64,000 nt of DNA from Xiphias gladius (GCF_016859285.1 NC_053413.1:16387501-16451500), one strand, 5' to 3'. Positions 12,974 through 27,700 are shown, numbered from the stretch's first letter. Numbers and translations: made by a program. Notes: generated from the sequence alone by a model not told the origin.

Positions 12974-14645
12974 GAAGACTTGTTGCCTTTTACAAAAAGC
13001 TTTGTTTAGTCATGCATCTATATGACATGTGACACAAACACGTTAAAAATTTTTTAAAAAGAATCTTTTTAAAAAGTAGTTATATCTCTCTTAGTGGAGT
13101 TTTATAATGTATTCATACACCTGTAGTGTAGTGACAATATCCATATTAAACAGCATAGTGCATGTTAAGACAGCTGCTATAATAAAGGAGGATGGTATCA
13201 CCCTAGTTTGTTTGTTGTTGTGTAAAAAAGGTAAAGTCTGTTAAGATATTGGACACTTATTTATCTGGGGATACTGGCACTGTGTTGTACTGTTTGAGGA
13301 CACAGATAATAATGGGTAAAGTGCCACAACAGAAGTAACAATGGTCAGGCAGACAATGCTACCTGTTGTTATGTGATTGCAGATAAAAACAACTTCTGTT
13401 CATCCCCATGCGTGTTCAGTGCTCTCATTATTCCAATCTCTTTGTTCTGTTCTTCTCTTCTTATATCTCAAAACAACACCCTTCCCCATTATATCTGAAT
13501 AGTTTGCTTATTAGGGGAAGCCAAAGAGAATTTAGAAAATGTTTTTCTAAAGCTGACCTTATGTGTCATGATTAGTCATGCTTTGTTTACGGTTTTCTGA
13601 ATGGACATTACAACATCCTACACTGTGGTGGTCCTTGCTGATTTTTGCTATTTAATCTTTTACCAGTATAAATCTAATCTCCTTTACTCTGGACTGAATA
13701 GAACATTGTACGAAATTAATTGCGTCAAAAGGGCTAAAAATCAACAAACATACCCGACATGTTTATTAAATTACTTATATTACCTTTTACATTTTTTGCA
13801 GAGACTGAGGTTTTTCATTCACTCTAGCTATGGCTTACACAGTTTGCACCTGTGCTTTGAGGAATTCCAGCTATTCCAAAAGTCTTACTTCCAGCTCTCT
13901 TGTAACTTGATAGACTGTGTTAATTGTTGGGTCTCTCAAGTGTTTGAGAGATCAACACTTTGTTCTGTTGAAGACATTTGATCTTTTAATTGCTGTTTTT
14001 TTCCCAAATCTTTTTTGGAATTTTGAAGTTCAACTGGTTGGAAACCTACATAGAGAGATTATATACAATTAATTCACCACCTGTAAATAGAAAGGTGTGT
14101 CCAATGTAGAAAGCAGAGAAAATGCCAGTCTCCAATGTCTCTTTCTACAGTTACAATGTTATTGTGTTGTGGCCCTTTCCTTGACTATTTTTGTGCCCTT
14201 TTACCTCATTGATTGTTGTTTTGTTGGTAGTGGTTGTTTGATGCTGAATGAGGATCAGATTACAAAGGCTTTGTTTTGATCTTGCTCCATAACACAGCAG
14301 GCTTGGAATGACAAGAGGTCAGTGGACGGGAAATGCTTTCATCGTGCCTGACTCTTTGACTTTGGCCCTCCATTGTGTTTATGGGCTAAGTTCACACTTC
14401 TTGATGGAGTTCCCAGATCAGGTACCAAGCACTGTAGCACTTTGAGAGACACCTTTACTTGTTGCTGTTTACTGAAGTAAGTTACAGAAGATGTAATGAA
14501 TGTGGCGACACAGACACAAATATACAAAACCTTAATGTTAAGGGCAGGTGTTGATAATCAGAGTATGTGTATAAAAGCAAACCATTCAGGGACTATAAAT
14601 TCTAAATTTTTGCATAAAACTGGGCAAAGACAAAGATATTAAAAT
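12974..14645. other. Intergenic DNA, no gene recognised
   Basis: AT-rich sequence. The longest open frame (13,601-13,981, 126 codons) has AT-driven composition rich in Leu, Phe, Tyr and Cys, with no recognisable domain, and is probably chance. Confidence 0.55.
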
Positions 14646-15297
14646 GGTCCTGTTCATACCTGGCATTAACGTTTTTTATGTGATCTGATCCCAAGTGGGC
14701 AGCTCTAAGTACATGTGTGAATGTACCCAATACGCATTGAGATCCGATCGCTCAGACCACATTTGGAGGTGGTCTGGGCCACATATAGCGATATTGTTTT
14801 AGCAGTGTTTATGCGAATGTGTCCTGGACCACATTGAAAGACCACCTACTCAACTGATATCCTCTGCGTAAGTGGATTTAAGTACTCATTCGTAAACAAA
14901 TACAAATCGTACAAATCACGTAAGGTGGCTTTGTCCACAACGTCTGAAATTTTCGAAAAGCCCATAGAGATATATTACGAATGCTTTTAACATCCTGGGC
15001 AAGGTGGCTTGACTGGAACACACCAAGAAATAGACTTAGCCTGCACTGTTTAGATTTCTTCTTCTTTTCATTTCCGGCAGACTAAGCACGGGAAGTGCAT
15101 TTCTGCCTCCTGCAGCTTAAAAGAACAATGCATTTGGTCTTTGCAAACAGAAATGATGTGTGCTTATTTGCCTATAAAGCAAGTGAGATGCATGTGGAGA
15201 CGCATTCTGATGCCAGGTGTGAACTGGTGTACTTGGATCTGTCCACTTGTGATCGGGTCACCCAAGACGCACATTAATGCCAGGTATGAACAGGCCC
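14646..15297. mobile_element. MITE, hAT-like, with about 58-bp terminal inverted repeats
   Basis: The left terminus GGTCCTGTTCATACCTGGCA and the reverse complement of the right terminus GGGCCTGTTCATACCTGGCA match at 19 of 20 bases. Similarity continues for about 58 bases (GTGATC, CCCAAG and AAGTGG blocks). The element is about 650 bp and has no coding capacity. The flanking 8-mers, ATTAAAAT on the left and AATGAAAT on the right, agree at 6 of 8 positions, compatible with a decayed 8-bp target-site duplication of the hAT type. The superfamily call is inference. Confidence 0.75.
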
Positions 15298-18200
15298 AAT
15301 GAAATTATGCATCACAAAAGTGGGATATCATTTTCCCCCTCTCAGGCCCCTTTGCATGCTCTTCTTCTCTAATGTAAAAGTCTGGGTTAAAGGTAATAGA
15401 CAGACTGCTGACCCCCAAAGGATGGACGTCCCTGTCCTTTAAAGAGACTGAAATAGAAATTACAATTCACCCAAGCTCTCCATTGACCTCATCATAACCC
15501 ACCCTCCCTCCTCAGACCTGACAAACACTGGGTGTAGTAAAGAAAACATCCTTTTACGAGTTGTCCCACTGCCAGTATCCTGAGAAAGGTATACCCAGTC
15601 TCTTGCAGAGTGTCTCAGAACCTGAACTTCCCTGTTTAGCAAAAACAGCTGGTGGGTCATCATAGTGGTCTGTGATTCTCACTGAAGATTATGCACAGAG
15701 AATAAGTTTGGTCTATAAAACAGACCAAACAATATTCTTTCTCAGCTTTTTATAGCATAGGGTTGCTTCGACAAAACAGATTTACTTTCCCTGGACTATT
15801 GTTATGCACAAGAAGAGTTGTTTTGTTCTCCATGAGGTGACTGTGTATGTCTGAACGTTTTCGAGTTCAATCATCATGTTTATGCACTTTCCAAACCTTT
15901 ATTTGTCTACTAAATGCCTTTTGGAGGCATGGTCATACCAGAAATTGGCACAACCAGTTTCATCAGTGTGTCCTCGCCAAATAAGCGGTGACGAATTGAT
16001 TACTTGCATGGCTTATTGGTGAGGTAGCTGGTTTGCTAATCACAAACACTCTAGTCAGCTTGTAACGTGGCAGGCAGTCAGTCACAATAGCTCTTCAAGC
16101 TAGCTTGCTTGCTAACTCTTTCATAACAAGCTAACAGTTATTTGTATCATCAGCTCCTGCCTCATAAATGCCTGTCATAACTGTTGGTGGAGTACTTTAT
16201 AATCCTGCATGCAGGATTAAATAAAAATAGATGGTGCAAATAAACTCATAAACTAGCTTTCTCTGCTTTGGACTCTTTGGCTTTTCACTCCCCCAGAGTT
16301 TAGGACTGCCAAGATGCTTTGCCTTTAGTGGACGGCACTACATTCGCATGACATTGTTCATTGTTGTTTTCATGGCAGATAACAAGCATCTCTCTCTAAG
16401 GGATGAGAGAATGACTTGATGGTGGTTTTAAGAATATTATGCAAGTTAAACACTTATACTGGGACTGGGCATTTGTTGAGAATGAACCCCCAAAATTAAA
16501 GCATTTAAGAGGCTGGGTAATAGAAACCTTGTTTCTCTCGATTCACCACAGTACCAAGGAGATTTCACAAGGCCATAAGAGACTTGACTTTCTATTTACA
16601 CTGGTTGGATTCCAGTTGACCAGATCTTGGGTGCAAATTAAATTATTCTGTTGTCTGGTTTGAACCTTACCCACATGAATCATGCTTAGACTTGGCTCAT
16701 TTTCAATCACACATGTTCACCAGTCATAATCAGGAATGTTTATATAGACAACTGATTTATGTTGCTTTATCTGACGTTTTTGATCTGATAGATGAGGAAT
16801 GATTCATAAAATGGGGTGGAGCAGAGTCTCTCACGCACTTTACTGGCAAGGGCTGATTGGATGATTGTGCAAGTTTATCCTTGAAAAATTGTTTGAAAGC
16901 TATGCTGCCCGGACAACCTAAGTTAGCCCTTTTAGCCTTGACCTAAGTTAGCCCTTGGATGCAACAGCTAGTCAACTGCAGTTAACAAAAAAACATGAGC
17001 TGTAATTATAACTTCAGATACATTATAACTCATATAAATTTGAAGGAATTATTCATTAGAAACCAGGTGATCAGTTACTGCTGATGACTTCAGACATTGT
17101 GCATGCTGCATTAATCTTTCTCAGATCTCTAAACCTTGGAAGATTACAAGAGGATCACATTTCAAGCACAGTTAAAATCTCCTCATTGTACACATACCAC
17201 ACACCAAGACACATACTGTACTTGCTTTGCTGAAGAGTGAAAATGTCCACAGCTCTGAAGGTATTCATTTTGAAAATGAGAGGATTAAATCTTAAAGGGT
17301 AGGAACGCACTCACATTTTCATTTGGATCAAACTACTCTTGGGTTTGAAGGTGAAAATTCAAAAATATGTTGCTTACATGAGTTATGTGATCTCATTGTG
17401 TCTGTCAGATCACATTTCATACACAAATTCATGCTTAAAATGGGTGAGACATCTGGACTAGTGACATTCCTTTAATTGACATCAACAATGATCTCTGATG
17501 CCTGACAGACAAACCCGATTTTCCAAATAATGTACGGAAATAAAGAAGGTGTACGACGGTTCTTTCACTGACTAACAAGGGATATTTGTTTTTAAAAGCT
17601 GATCAATAGTGTAATAGATCCTGAGGTCTAAACAATGCTAAAAAGACTGCTCATGTCACACATGAGGGAAACTCTAATAAACTGAAACATGATCACTTAT
17701 CTCCTTGCCTCTCTTTCACTCTCTCTGTCATACTCATAATAATTTGACAAATAAAATAAAATGACAACTTTCTTGCAAATATTTGTTGTGTGACCTAACT
17801 TACATTGACTGTTCAGCAAACTTCAGCATGTGCAAACAACTCAGGATTACTATTGGCCATTGGACAGAATATGTATTTCTTTGAGTCCTTACATGGAATC
17901 ACAGCTGTTGTCATTGTGGTTGTTAAGACAAATGTACTGCTAATTTGAACTTATAAAGTTTCAATATGATAACATTTTAATAGCATTCTTCATTTTTTCA
18001 TTGTGAGAAACACAGATACACTTTCTTCCGGTTTTGTGCAGTAACAAAATGTTAGAAATCCTGCATACTCCCAGTAAAAGTCAGTAAGGTGGCACACAGT
18101 GTAAAATGAAACGTGGAGATTTTTCTCAGTGTCTGAAAAGTGACACAGCGACAGTTGTGGGTGTCACACAAAAATTAAATTTAGATAACATTGCATGACA

Positions 18201-18680
18201 TGTCACTTACATGACAGCTGATTTTAGATCCGGTTTACAAAATATGTAGTTCAACCAGTGGTAACAACCAGGTAGTGAACTGTATTAAAAAAAAAATAAA
18301 AGTCAAGCTAGTAAAACCATAAAATGCACTTTACCTCAACACAAGATTGCTTAAAAACACCCACACACCCATAGATTATTGTTTTATATGCAACGACACA
18401 AACTCAAGAAATCATAAAATGTCTTAAGACCATGAGGTAATGATGCTATTGTACCAGTTTACTGCAATGCAGGTCATCTGACATTGTGTAGACACATAAA
18501 ACAACAGGAACAGGAATTTCAAATTGAGATGCCACAATCATGTTTCCACTTAAACAAAAAAAAACAAAAAAAACATAATAATAATAATAATGTTTCCCTT
18601 ACTTCTAATTACATCAGTTATGAAACAGTGAATTGTTTGAGACATCACATTATGGTTAATATCCCTGAATATATGACAAA
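15298..18680. other. Intergenic DNA, no gene recognised
   Basis: No convincing exon. There is a short local duplication of CCTAAGTTAGCCCTT at about 16,917-16,957 and otherwise unremarkable AT-rich DNA. Confidence 0.55.
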
Positions 18681-18689
18681 ACGAGGAAT

Positions 18690-18960
18690 ATCCGATATAG
18701 GTTCATGAATGTCTGTACAAAATTTGAAGGTAATTCACTCAGTAGATCTCAAGACGTTTCACCAAAAAAACAAAATTATTAACCTCTTGAGGGCAACAGA
18801 AGAAAAGTGAGGGGATCACCAAGCCAAAGCCATTGAGATTTATCCTCTGGGAACCATAAATGCCTGTAAAAATTGTCATGGCAACCTCTTCAGTAGTTGT
18901 TGAGATATTGCAATCTGGACCAATGTGGTGGGCTGACTGACCAACACTGAAATCCCTTTA
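18690..18960 (+). mobile_element. Retroposon-like repeat (teleost LINE/SINE tail type)
   Basis: Two diverged half-units follow each other. Each contains an ATGAATGTCTGTACAAAAT- or ATAAATGCCTGTAAAAAT-type block followed by CAGTAG and an AGATAT/AGACGT block. The second half ends GGACCAATGTGGTGGGCTGA. This organisation matches, from memory, a very common percomorph interspersed repeat whose terminal piece also occurs at 4.57-4.63 kb. No reverse-transcriptase frame is present, so it is a truncated or non-autonomous copy. Confidence 0.5.
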
Positions 18961-19552
18961 AATACGCTGCAAGCCTGAAAATAGCAGCCGTCGTGGCTTC
19001 AGCACATGAGCTTGGGCCTGGTCTGGCGCTGCCTGCAAGAGATAGTCTAAGCTTGTGCTAACACTGAACAGAGCCCTGATCTGACGAAGCTCTGCGGTGG
19101 GGCCGAAAAAAACAGAGATGTGTGGACTGCAGCCTAGATTGTTTATCTTTTTAGGATGGCAGGAAGGAGCAGGCTTATTCACCTTCAGGAGAGTTTGTGT
19201 CTATCCAAACTGTCATAAAAGATCCATTACTGCTGTCAACATGTGTGCAATCCCACTCTAATAGAGACAGTATAAGGAATCAGCACTTCATCCACACACT
19301 CATCAAACATGCTGTGAACATTGACCGTTCACAGACATTACGAGTAAACTCACACCAGGTCTGAGGCATTGCGCTAAGCTCAGGTCCAGCTAAGAGAGCG
19401 GATCCAGAACAGATCTGGAGGCGTGCGGCTTGGAAATAAATATCATTAAACTCAGCTGTCAGATTGCATTATGCTCTGGTTAGAGCCCCGAAATCCATAA
19501 GAGCTTGGCTACCCTCCACGCGAATGCTGGTTTTCTCTCTTTCTTCAGTCTT

Positions 19553-19553
<1 letters not shown>

Positions 19554-19642
<89 letters not shown>

Positions 19643-19645
19643 ACA
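19554..19645. repeat. (CA)n microsatellite
   Basis: About 80 bases of uninterrupted CA dinucleotides with a short interrupted tail. Confidence 0.98.
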
Positions 19646-22450
19646 TGCATTCTAACATGCTAAAAAACCACCACTCACAAAGAAACAGACATAAACACAT
19701 GCACGCACAAATCCACACACACCCTTAGACCACCTGGGAGATCTGTTTATGGAACACAGCAGAGACCACATGAGAAACAGACGTTGCTTTTATTTCACTT
19801 TAAGTACAAAAGATCCAAATATCCTCATTCATTTACATCTAAAATCTAGTTTTGTCATTGGGGAACAAGGATTACAAAGTTATGCTGTGATCACAGACAA
19901 AGACCTGCTGTTGTAAATAAGCACAAATGCACAATGGAGTGGAGTTACTGGTCTATGGCTAAATGCATGAGACTAAATATATTTTACAGCTACCTTGCCT
20001 TGTGGTGTTTTACAGAGACAGGGTTATTAAATTAGCAAAGACAAACCTGGTAATAAAAGCAACAAATATATAATACATATATAAATGAAACACTAAAAAA
20101 ATAAAGATGATGATAAAGATGATGATTATCCTGGATCCAAAGTACATTAAATCTTCTTGACAAGATGGCATTTGCCCTCTGATTGACTCCTATCTGAGTA
20201 GGTGTAAATAAGGTGTGTGATGGTAAATCTGTGTTGCTGTCGTGCAAAGCCAGCGATTTACAGACACTCACCTAGAGGGAGTTCCTCCTCCCTCTTGCAC
20301 GCAGGGCCCTTTGTTGTCTACGCTGTGACCCCCCCCCCCCGTCTTCTTTTCTCTCATTTGAAAATAACCCAAACAGGTCCTGTAGACGTAGTAATGGTGA
20401 TATTATCTAAGCATACTTCACCTGAAGGGGATCCCATCACAGTAGGCAGGCAAAACAAGTTGAGCGCGGTTGGGGCAGGCCGAGCACAGCTTTTAGATTC
20501 TTTTCAAACACGTTGTCTTAAATAATCATTTTTGCTTGGTTAATACACCAAAAGTGTCAGGACCTTTCGGTTTCTACACATTAAATAAATAGTACATAAA
20601 TTATATTGCAGGGCCTGTAGGAATTCTGACAATTCTTTCCTGTATTGTGATTTTAAAATTAAATTAAATTAAAATTGAGGTTTTGTGTCACTAATAAGCT
20701 TGAGAGGATGTCTCAACTTTACTAAAGTAGACAGTGTGCAAAACTTGAAAAACAGGGACTTCAAATACATTATGATTTAAATGTTGATAGCATCAGAATT
20801 CTCATCAAGATCCCGCATGCTGATTTATGAAAGCAGCCTTAAAATGTTTAGTCACAGGGCAGCAGAGCATGGCCTCACGCAACTCTTGTTCTTGGAGATA
20901 AAGGCTGTAGATTACTGTTTGGTAGTCATACTGGTATACGTACTTGTTTGTAACAAAAAAACAAACAAACAAAAAAACCCATCACACTTACTCCGACCAG
21001 CGTTAAAGCTACTGTGAACACAGACAATTCACATTTAAAATCTGGCATTCCTTTGCTACCTTCCAGAGTTAACAGACAAGTGAAAAGAACATATTTTTAG
21101 GAGCTGAGGTTTAATGGATTGTACTCGGAAGCATCACACAATTAGATACATTTGATCTTATTTACATGTACAACACTGCGAGCTTGGGTCCGGTAATGAT
21201 TTGAAATGATTTCAGTGCATTTTCCTTTCAGAGGCTTTTCTATATATATATTATATTATATTATATCATCTTTCTCACGTAATATTTAGGCAGTTCTTTG
21301 TGCTGCAGTTTGTCAGAGTAGCATGTGGAAATACTTTGGAAAGCATGCTATGGTTTTCTGGACATCCCAAAAAAAAAAGTTGGTGTGACGTGCAAAAAAA
21401 AAAATCGAAGAAAATCTAGTCAATTTCAAAAAAAAAATTTATTTTTTTTTTAAATTAAAAATAAAGTATTAATATTTGTGATCTCGGTGTTGCCACGGCA
21501 AAATTATCTTAACTAATTGAGGATAAATGTACAGATTAAATTTTAAACATTGAAGTAATGAGGTCTCGGATTAAACAAATAAAACTCAAGTCCTTTAGAT
21601 TCCAAGCATAATGAGGAATGTCATAATGTTTACACTGTCTGTTTTACATTTGTTCCTCTGGTGTCAGTTTGAATATAATCAGCTTTGTCTAAGTCGCCGC
21701 GATCAGACAGGGAAATATCAGGCAAATTGTTGAGCCGTTTCAGTCTAACAGTGGTTCGGCTTCATGCTAGTCCCAAGTAACTGCTGACACTGCAAAATCA
21801 ACATCTTACCCGTAACATGCAATCAAGGGAAACAAACAGATGAGCAAGAAGATCTGTCTGATGTCTTTAATAACACAGCGTGGAGCAAATTGATGTCAAA
21901 GAAAGGAAGTTGCATTTGGATAAACATATTTATAACTGTATAATATCCTCTTTCAGTTTACACAAGGCTCTGATTCAGTGTAAGGAGTCACCCTGTTACC
22001 TTGATATTTTAATTCCAAACTTAAGCTTGTCTTGCAGCCGTGCTTTGATCTCTGTGGTTGCATATGGCTTTAGGTTCCTTTTTGAACATTTGTATTTCAT
22101 GTGATTGAATCTGACTGAATTTACTCATTGCTATGGCAACACAAGTTACAAGAAGAAAAGAGAGAGCATGCCTTCGCTTGTTTACTGCTTTGGATTGTTA
22201 CTATTATGCGGTGCCATGTTCCGAAGCCTTGGACACAAAAACAGATGGCAACAAAATGCATTAAGACTGCTGGTCACAATAAGAGGGGATGAGGTTACCT
22301 GCAGGAGGTGATGAACCTGATGTCTCTCAGAGCAGAGAGAAAAACATATAAAAAATGAAATTCATTTAAAATGAAACATTGTGGCCCAACATTGACTAAT
22401 CTAGCTATCAAATCTGCTTTTCTACTGTATGGATGCAAATGTATATATAT

Positions 22451-22494
<44 letters not shown>

Positions 22495-25400
22495 ATATAT
22501 ACTTAGAAAAAAAAGATTTATCTTCTCTAAATGCTTGAATAGATATGTCCATGAACTCCTCATAGAAAATGACATATCTTCAGTACAAAGGCAGTAATTA
22601 ACATAAATGATGAGGCTGTAAAACTGTCCATGGTAATCAAATTATTACACAGATTTTATATTATTGTTCTCTCTGGACAATGTGTGTATAAACTGTGAAA
22701 TCAGGAGAAATGATAAATGTTCAATAGCTGCTGGATTAGCCTGTGAATAACACGTACAAGATATTTTGTTTGTACTACACATGGTAAAAGCTGCAAACTG
22801 TAGCACGGACACTTCAAAATATTTTACTGTAAAATATAAGTTTGGGATTTGGTGCAGAGGTTGAATTTTTTTCAAACTAAAATGAATGCAGCTAGGAAAA
22901 GTAGGAAACCATTTCTGACAAAATTGTAATGACCTGCAGCAATTTAAATCCCAAATTCTAAGTAGAGGAGTAAAAATGATCAAAGTAAAAATTGGAGCCA
23001 CTTACTAATACCTGCCATACTGACTTGGATAGAGATGTCTATCTGGCCTTTCTCTGTTCCATTTTGTAATGATACTAATTTTTTTGTTCCTGCTGTTTGT
23101 CAGTTATGACCTCTCGGGCCTCAACACAGACCTCACCACCCAGAACCCTGAAGGGCATACATAGAGAAAGGATCGACCCCTTTTCTTAATGCTTTCAGTT
23201 TCATCACTCACACTGTTAGGACATTTTACCTCCAGTCCGTGTGGAAATTGTTTCCTCATTTGCTAGATAAACTGCGTCCCTATCTCAACTCCACCCTCGG
23301 TGCTATGTCTTTCGCAGTGTTTACCCCAGTCCCCCCTTTTTGTCTAAACACGAGAGAGTAGTTAAGTGGTGGACTCGCACAGATGGCTTGCATGAAGTAA
23401 ATGTAGTACACATCACTACTTTTACACCAAACCAGTCTCTCGCACCTAGCGGTTACCCGGCCTACCAAACCTTGTCCCTGGGGGCCTGTAATGGCAGTAA
23501 CTGCAGTTGATCTGCCTGTGACTTTTACTATCCTTATTATTTTGTCTCTGCTTTGGTTGATGATATTATTTCACTTAAAATACAGCTGATATAAATGATG
23601 CTATACAGACCAAACCGTTTATTTAAGGATGGAGAACCTGGAGTTACATAATGTAGTGCGATACTAGATAGTGTTAAAATGTTGAATTGATAAATATGAA
23701 AATATAGGCGGGATATACAAAAAACAATAGGTGGCCAACTAAGGAAATGTGAAAAGAATAGAAATGTAGGGCAGAAAAATATATGCTGCATGAAACTGAA
23801 TTAAAAAATTACAAACCAATATTATATGATGAATTAGAAATTGGAAAGTGAACAATGTAAAATTCAATCATATCCAAAGGAAGTCGATTGCACATCTCCA
23901 GAGGGTTATAGATGGAAAACGTGATCGTGTACCAGAGAAAATCTTTTTCAAATTTTGAATAATTTGATGGTATAATTCTGATTTCCTAAGTGGTCCCTTG
24001 TCCTCCCATGCAAGTACAATGGGAAAAAAAATCTCTTCAACACATTTACATATTTCATGCATCAGTCAATCGCTTTACTTCTGAAGTGACGAGACCAAAA
24101 TAGAAACTTCCCAAACCAGCAACAGACAAAAGCCTACTTTCATTCCTTCTTTGACTGCTACTTTTCCTATCAGTAGAAATGATACACCTTTAACTTTGTG
24201 TCATTTTTAAATTTATATTTCACAGATTACTTATATGTAAGAAATTTTAATCTTGTAAAAACTCACATAAACAGAAACTTCCATGAATTAGCACTAAAAA
24301 GACAGAATGTGTATATTCAGAGGGTTGGGCCAAATACACACGAAGAAACAGACTCTGAAGATGAGTAAGAACATGCACATGTTTGTGCAAACCATAATGC
24401 TCGAGATAAATACTGAGACACTGGTAACGCGGTTTCAAAACAGACCTGTCTAAATACTATAATTGATGGCTGATGAAATATTTTGAGGTGAGGTGTGTTG
24501 TACAATGATAATAAACACACAGTTGCCATAAATAGCATAAAGGAATGCATGGAATCAACATGAAATTCGGTTTCCATTTTGAACCACCGAATACATCCCT
24601 GACTGTGAAGCCTTCAGTGGGAGTTATGCAAACTAAATCCTCCTCAGGTTGACATCCTCACAGGGTCATTTTTAGACATCTTGTGGAGCAGTTTACATTG
24701 CTGAAATGCTAAACAAAGTTTAAATATTTGTCTCAGATATTTAAAAAAAAAAAATCTCATCATCTGTCCTGATATTGTAGACAATTATTTATTAAAATTA
24801 CAGAGCTTTGTTCTTTACACCTGCAGTCAACTAAGACTATTTATTCTTTTTCCTTGTGCCTTCCAACAGATGACTGGAAAACTATTTTCTTCTACAAACA
24901 ACTAGACAGAGGGAACTTATTAGAAATAATGGGCTCGTGACTGTGTCTGGTTCATGAGTTGCCGCTGTTCCAACAAAGTACTGTTTACCTGGAGCTTAGA
25001 GCTTACAAAATCTAGAAGGAATTGATTGTGTGCAACTGCAGAGAGCTCCAATATATTATGCGTTATATACACTTAACTGTAGGTGAGTTCTCATGCAGCC
25101 ACAGTAGGTACTGTATGTAGACGGGCATAAGTGTAATATGCTGTATTCATAAATCTCTGCATGCGATTTATTGTGCCGGCATGAGTTTGTAATTCTTGAA
25201 TGTTTATGAAATGAAACCGAGTGCCAGCGAATCACTGAACTGTATTAACAACAACCAGGGTGTAAGTCACTGAAGTCTGACTCCATGCTTCACCGAGTTC
25301 CACATCCGAGCAAAGCAACAAGTGATACCTCAAGGCCAGAATCAAAGCGTCAGTGACGGTATGCTGCACCCAAACAGACATTTGCATACGAGACGTCTAA

Positions 25401-27700
25401 ATCAGTTTTAATGTGACAGGAACTATGGAGTCTTTATGGACAAAGTGTATGTGCTGCAAGGAACATCCATGTCGTTATTTCGGAGCTACTATTGCAATAG
25501 TCTTCATTCTGTACTGTGAATGTCTTCCATTTTCATGTCTTACAGGTGTGTGCTTTAAAAAGTGGGTTAAGGAAAAGTAGAAGGCCTCATCGGATCTAAT
25601 GTCTGCAGAAAGCCCCCACACTATACTGTCATCTAATGTGCTCATAAATCTCACGGTGCTGATGTTGACAGAGTCAGAGAAAGGGTGAGTGAATAATAGC
25701 AGGAGCCTCTGGTTAAAAATTATTTATGGCAGTATGTCATTGGCTGAGAAAAATGTAACTATGCAGACACATATCCAAACTCAGGGCGAATGTTTTTAAA
25801 TCTTTCGTCTAAGGTTAATATACCTGCCATGCATTTGAGCTCTCACAAATAAACTTTTATACAATACCTGCAGCCCATATGTTTATACCATATATGTCGT
25901 CGTAAGTAAGGTAAGTTAAACGGGCCAATTGAGTGTTGTGTGTTACTGTTAGATAGATACACACGACAACACAGGATATAAAATCATTAGACAAAGACAA
26001 ATTGTTTTGGTACCACTGCCAAATAAAGGGCTTTTAAGTTGTAACTAGTGACTGGATTAATGATTGATCAATAATTTACTCATGCTTTATAGATTGGTTA
26101 TAAGCCATTATTGAGAACTAATTTTGCCAGGTGTTTGTGGCTGGTGTTTATATTTTTTTATTTGGACATAATACAGTTACAAATGTTGGTAATTAATTAT
26201 TCTGTGTTTTCTAATTCATTCATATATAGTTTTCAGTATAAAGTTTCCAGTTGTAAGTTTTAATAAAATGTCAATAAAAGGACTTTGGTCCATGCTGTCT
26301 GTATCTCCTTTCTAGAAATAAGAGATCAAATGGAGATTTATTAATTATTGATTTATTAACCATTAATGAAGCCAATAGTTACTTATAACTAAAAGGTGCT
26401 TTGTTAGAAAGTGCTACCTTTTTTTTCAATACACACATGGTAGTATAAGAGGCACACGTTCCTCTGGTTCCAACTGTGAAGCCATAACAGATAAGCTGTT
26501 ATTAAAGAGATTCTGATGTATACAAGAACCTCGCAAGCTGCTACATGCAGTGAACAGAATGAATACATGGTATTTAAGCCTTTGTCATTGTGTGGTTAGC
26601 TTACAGGATTCCTTCCTTGACATGCCACCTTTCAAAATAGTGACTTCACCACAGATTGGGTGTCATACTCAACACAAACAGATTATTACCTGAAAATCAA
26701 AACATTCATGTCAAGCACAAACATGTGTAACCTACATGCAAAAACAGCTTGAAAAATACAGTTTGCATAAACAAAAGTTGAACCACTTGGCTCAGGAACA
26801 ACATATCCTTGGCCACGTTGTGATGTCAACATTGGTTTCCAGGTGGTGTGTGAGGATATTGTTTTTTCCATTTGACTATTCGGTGACAGTGTTCCAGCAA
26901 AACCAATGAAACCAGTGATTTGGTTGGACAATTTGCAAGAAATAAGACTACCAGTTGCACAAAGATGGGTTGTTGAGTTCAACGCGACTGCCAGGGTGTG
27001 AGTGGGAGGAGATCTGGCCTGTGAAACACATCTTCAATGGGACTTTTCACCCTTTGGCCTTTTTTTCATTGTTGACCTGTTGGAATGACATCACAGATGT
27101 CCTTTTTGTGATTTCAGTGGAGCAACTCACAAAAAGTTATTTGCTTGGTTGAATCCACTGCCCCGGCTCTGAGCAATAGGAAGGACCAGACCCACTTTTG
27201 GATTTGGAAGAGGGAGAAATACAATAACACTGGCTTTCTTTGTTGGCTGTTAAGTTGGCATGAACATCTAAAATTCTCACCTGTATGTCTATATCCTGCT
27301 GGCATATTTAGTATCTTTTCTCGCAGACTGTAGATTTTATTTTTATTTTTATTTTTTTTACTACACTCCTATCTAGAAACAACAGTGTAGAGAACTGTTG
27401 TCACTATCATGAGGATGTAAAGACTTTCGGTCTGTATATGGACTGTGATTACAGTTCTACCTGAAATTGACAAATGATACTGAACTACCTGCAGGCACCG
27501 CACCTTAGATATACAAAGGAAACATACGCCACCTGGTTGTCTCAGGTGAAACAGTCCCAAGGTGTTTGCCAGATCCCATTTCAAAGGTGAGACAGTCATA
27601 AGGCTGCACTGAATGGCGTTCTCTCGGTGAATATCATCTCCTACTGATTGCTTAATACTTTAATTTAGGGTCATGATGAAACTTTTATTCAAGATTATCT
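19646..27700. other. Intergenic DNA upstream of foxq1, no gene recognised
   Basis: AT-rich and largely repeat-poor apart from a GATA tetranucleotide array, poly(A)/AT stretches near 21.25-21.47 kb and a poly(C) run near 20.33 kb. Open frames are short and composition-driven. One isolated terminal-exon-like signal at 23,104-23,164 is described under findings. The position just upstream of foxq1 makes it a likely home for distal regulatory elements, but none can be proven from one sequence. Confidence 0.55.
22453..22493. repeat. (GATA)n microsatellite
   Basis: About ten GATA units flanked by short AT runs. Confidence 0.96.

Noticed and set aside
13601..13981. 126-codon open frame
   Set aside because: Leu/Phe/Tyr/Cys-rich composition follows from AT-rich DNA. 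There is no domain, no splice context and no promoter signal.
22645..23001. 118-codon minus-strand open frame
   Set aside because: AT-driven composition and no recognisable domain or neighbouring exon.
26686..26982. 98-codon minus-strand open frame
   Set aside because: It has a somewhat protein-like middle, but no family was recognised and no splice or poly(A) context supports it.
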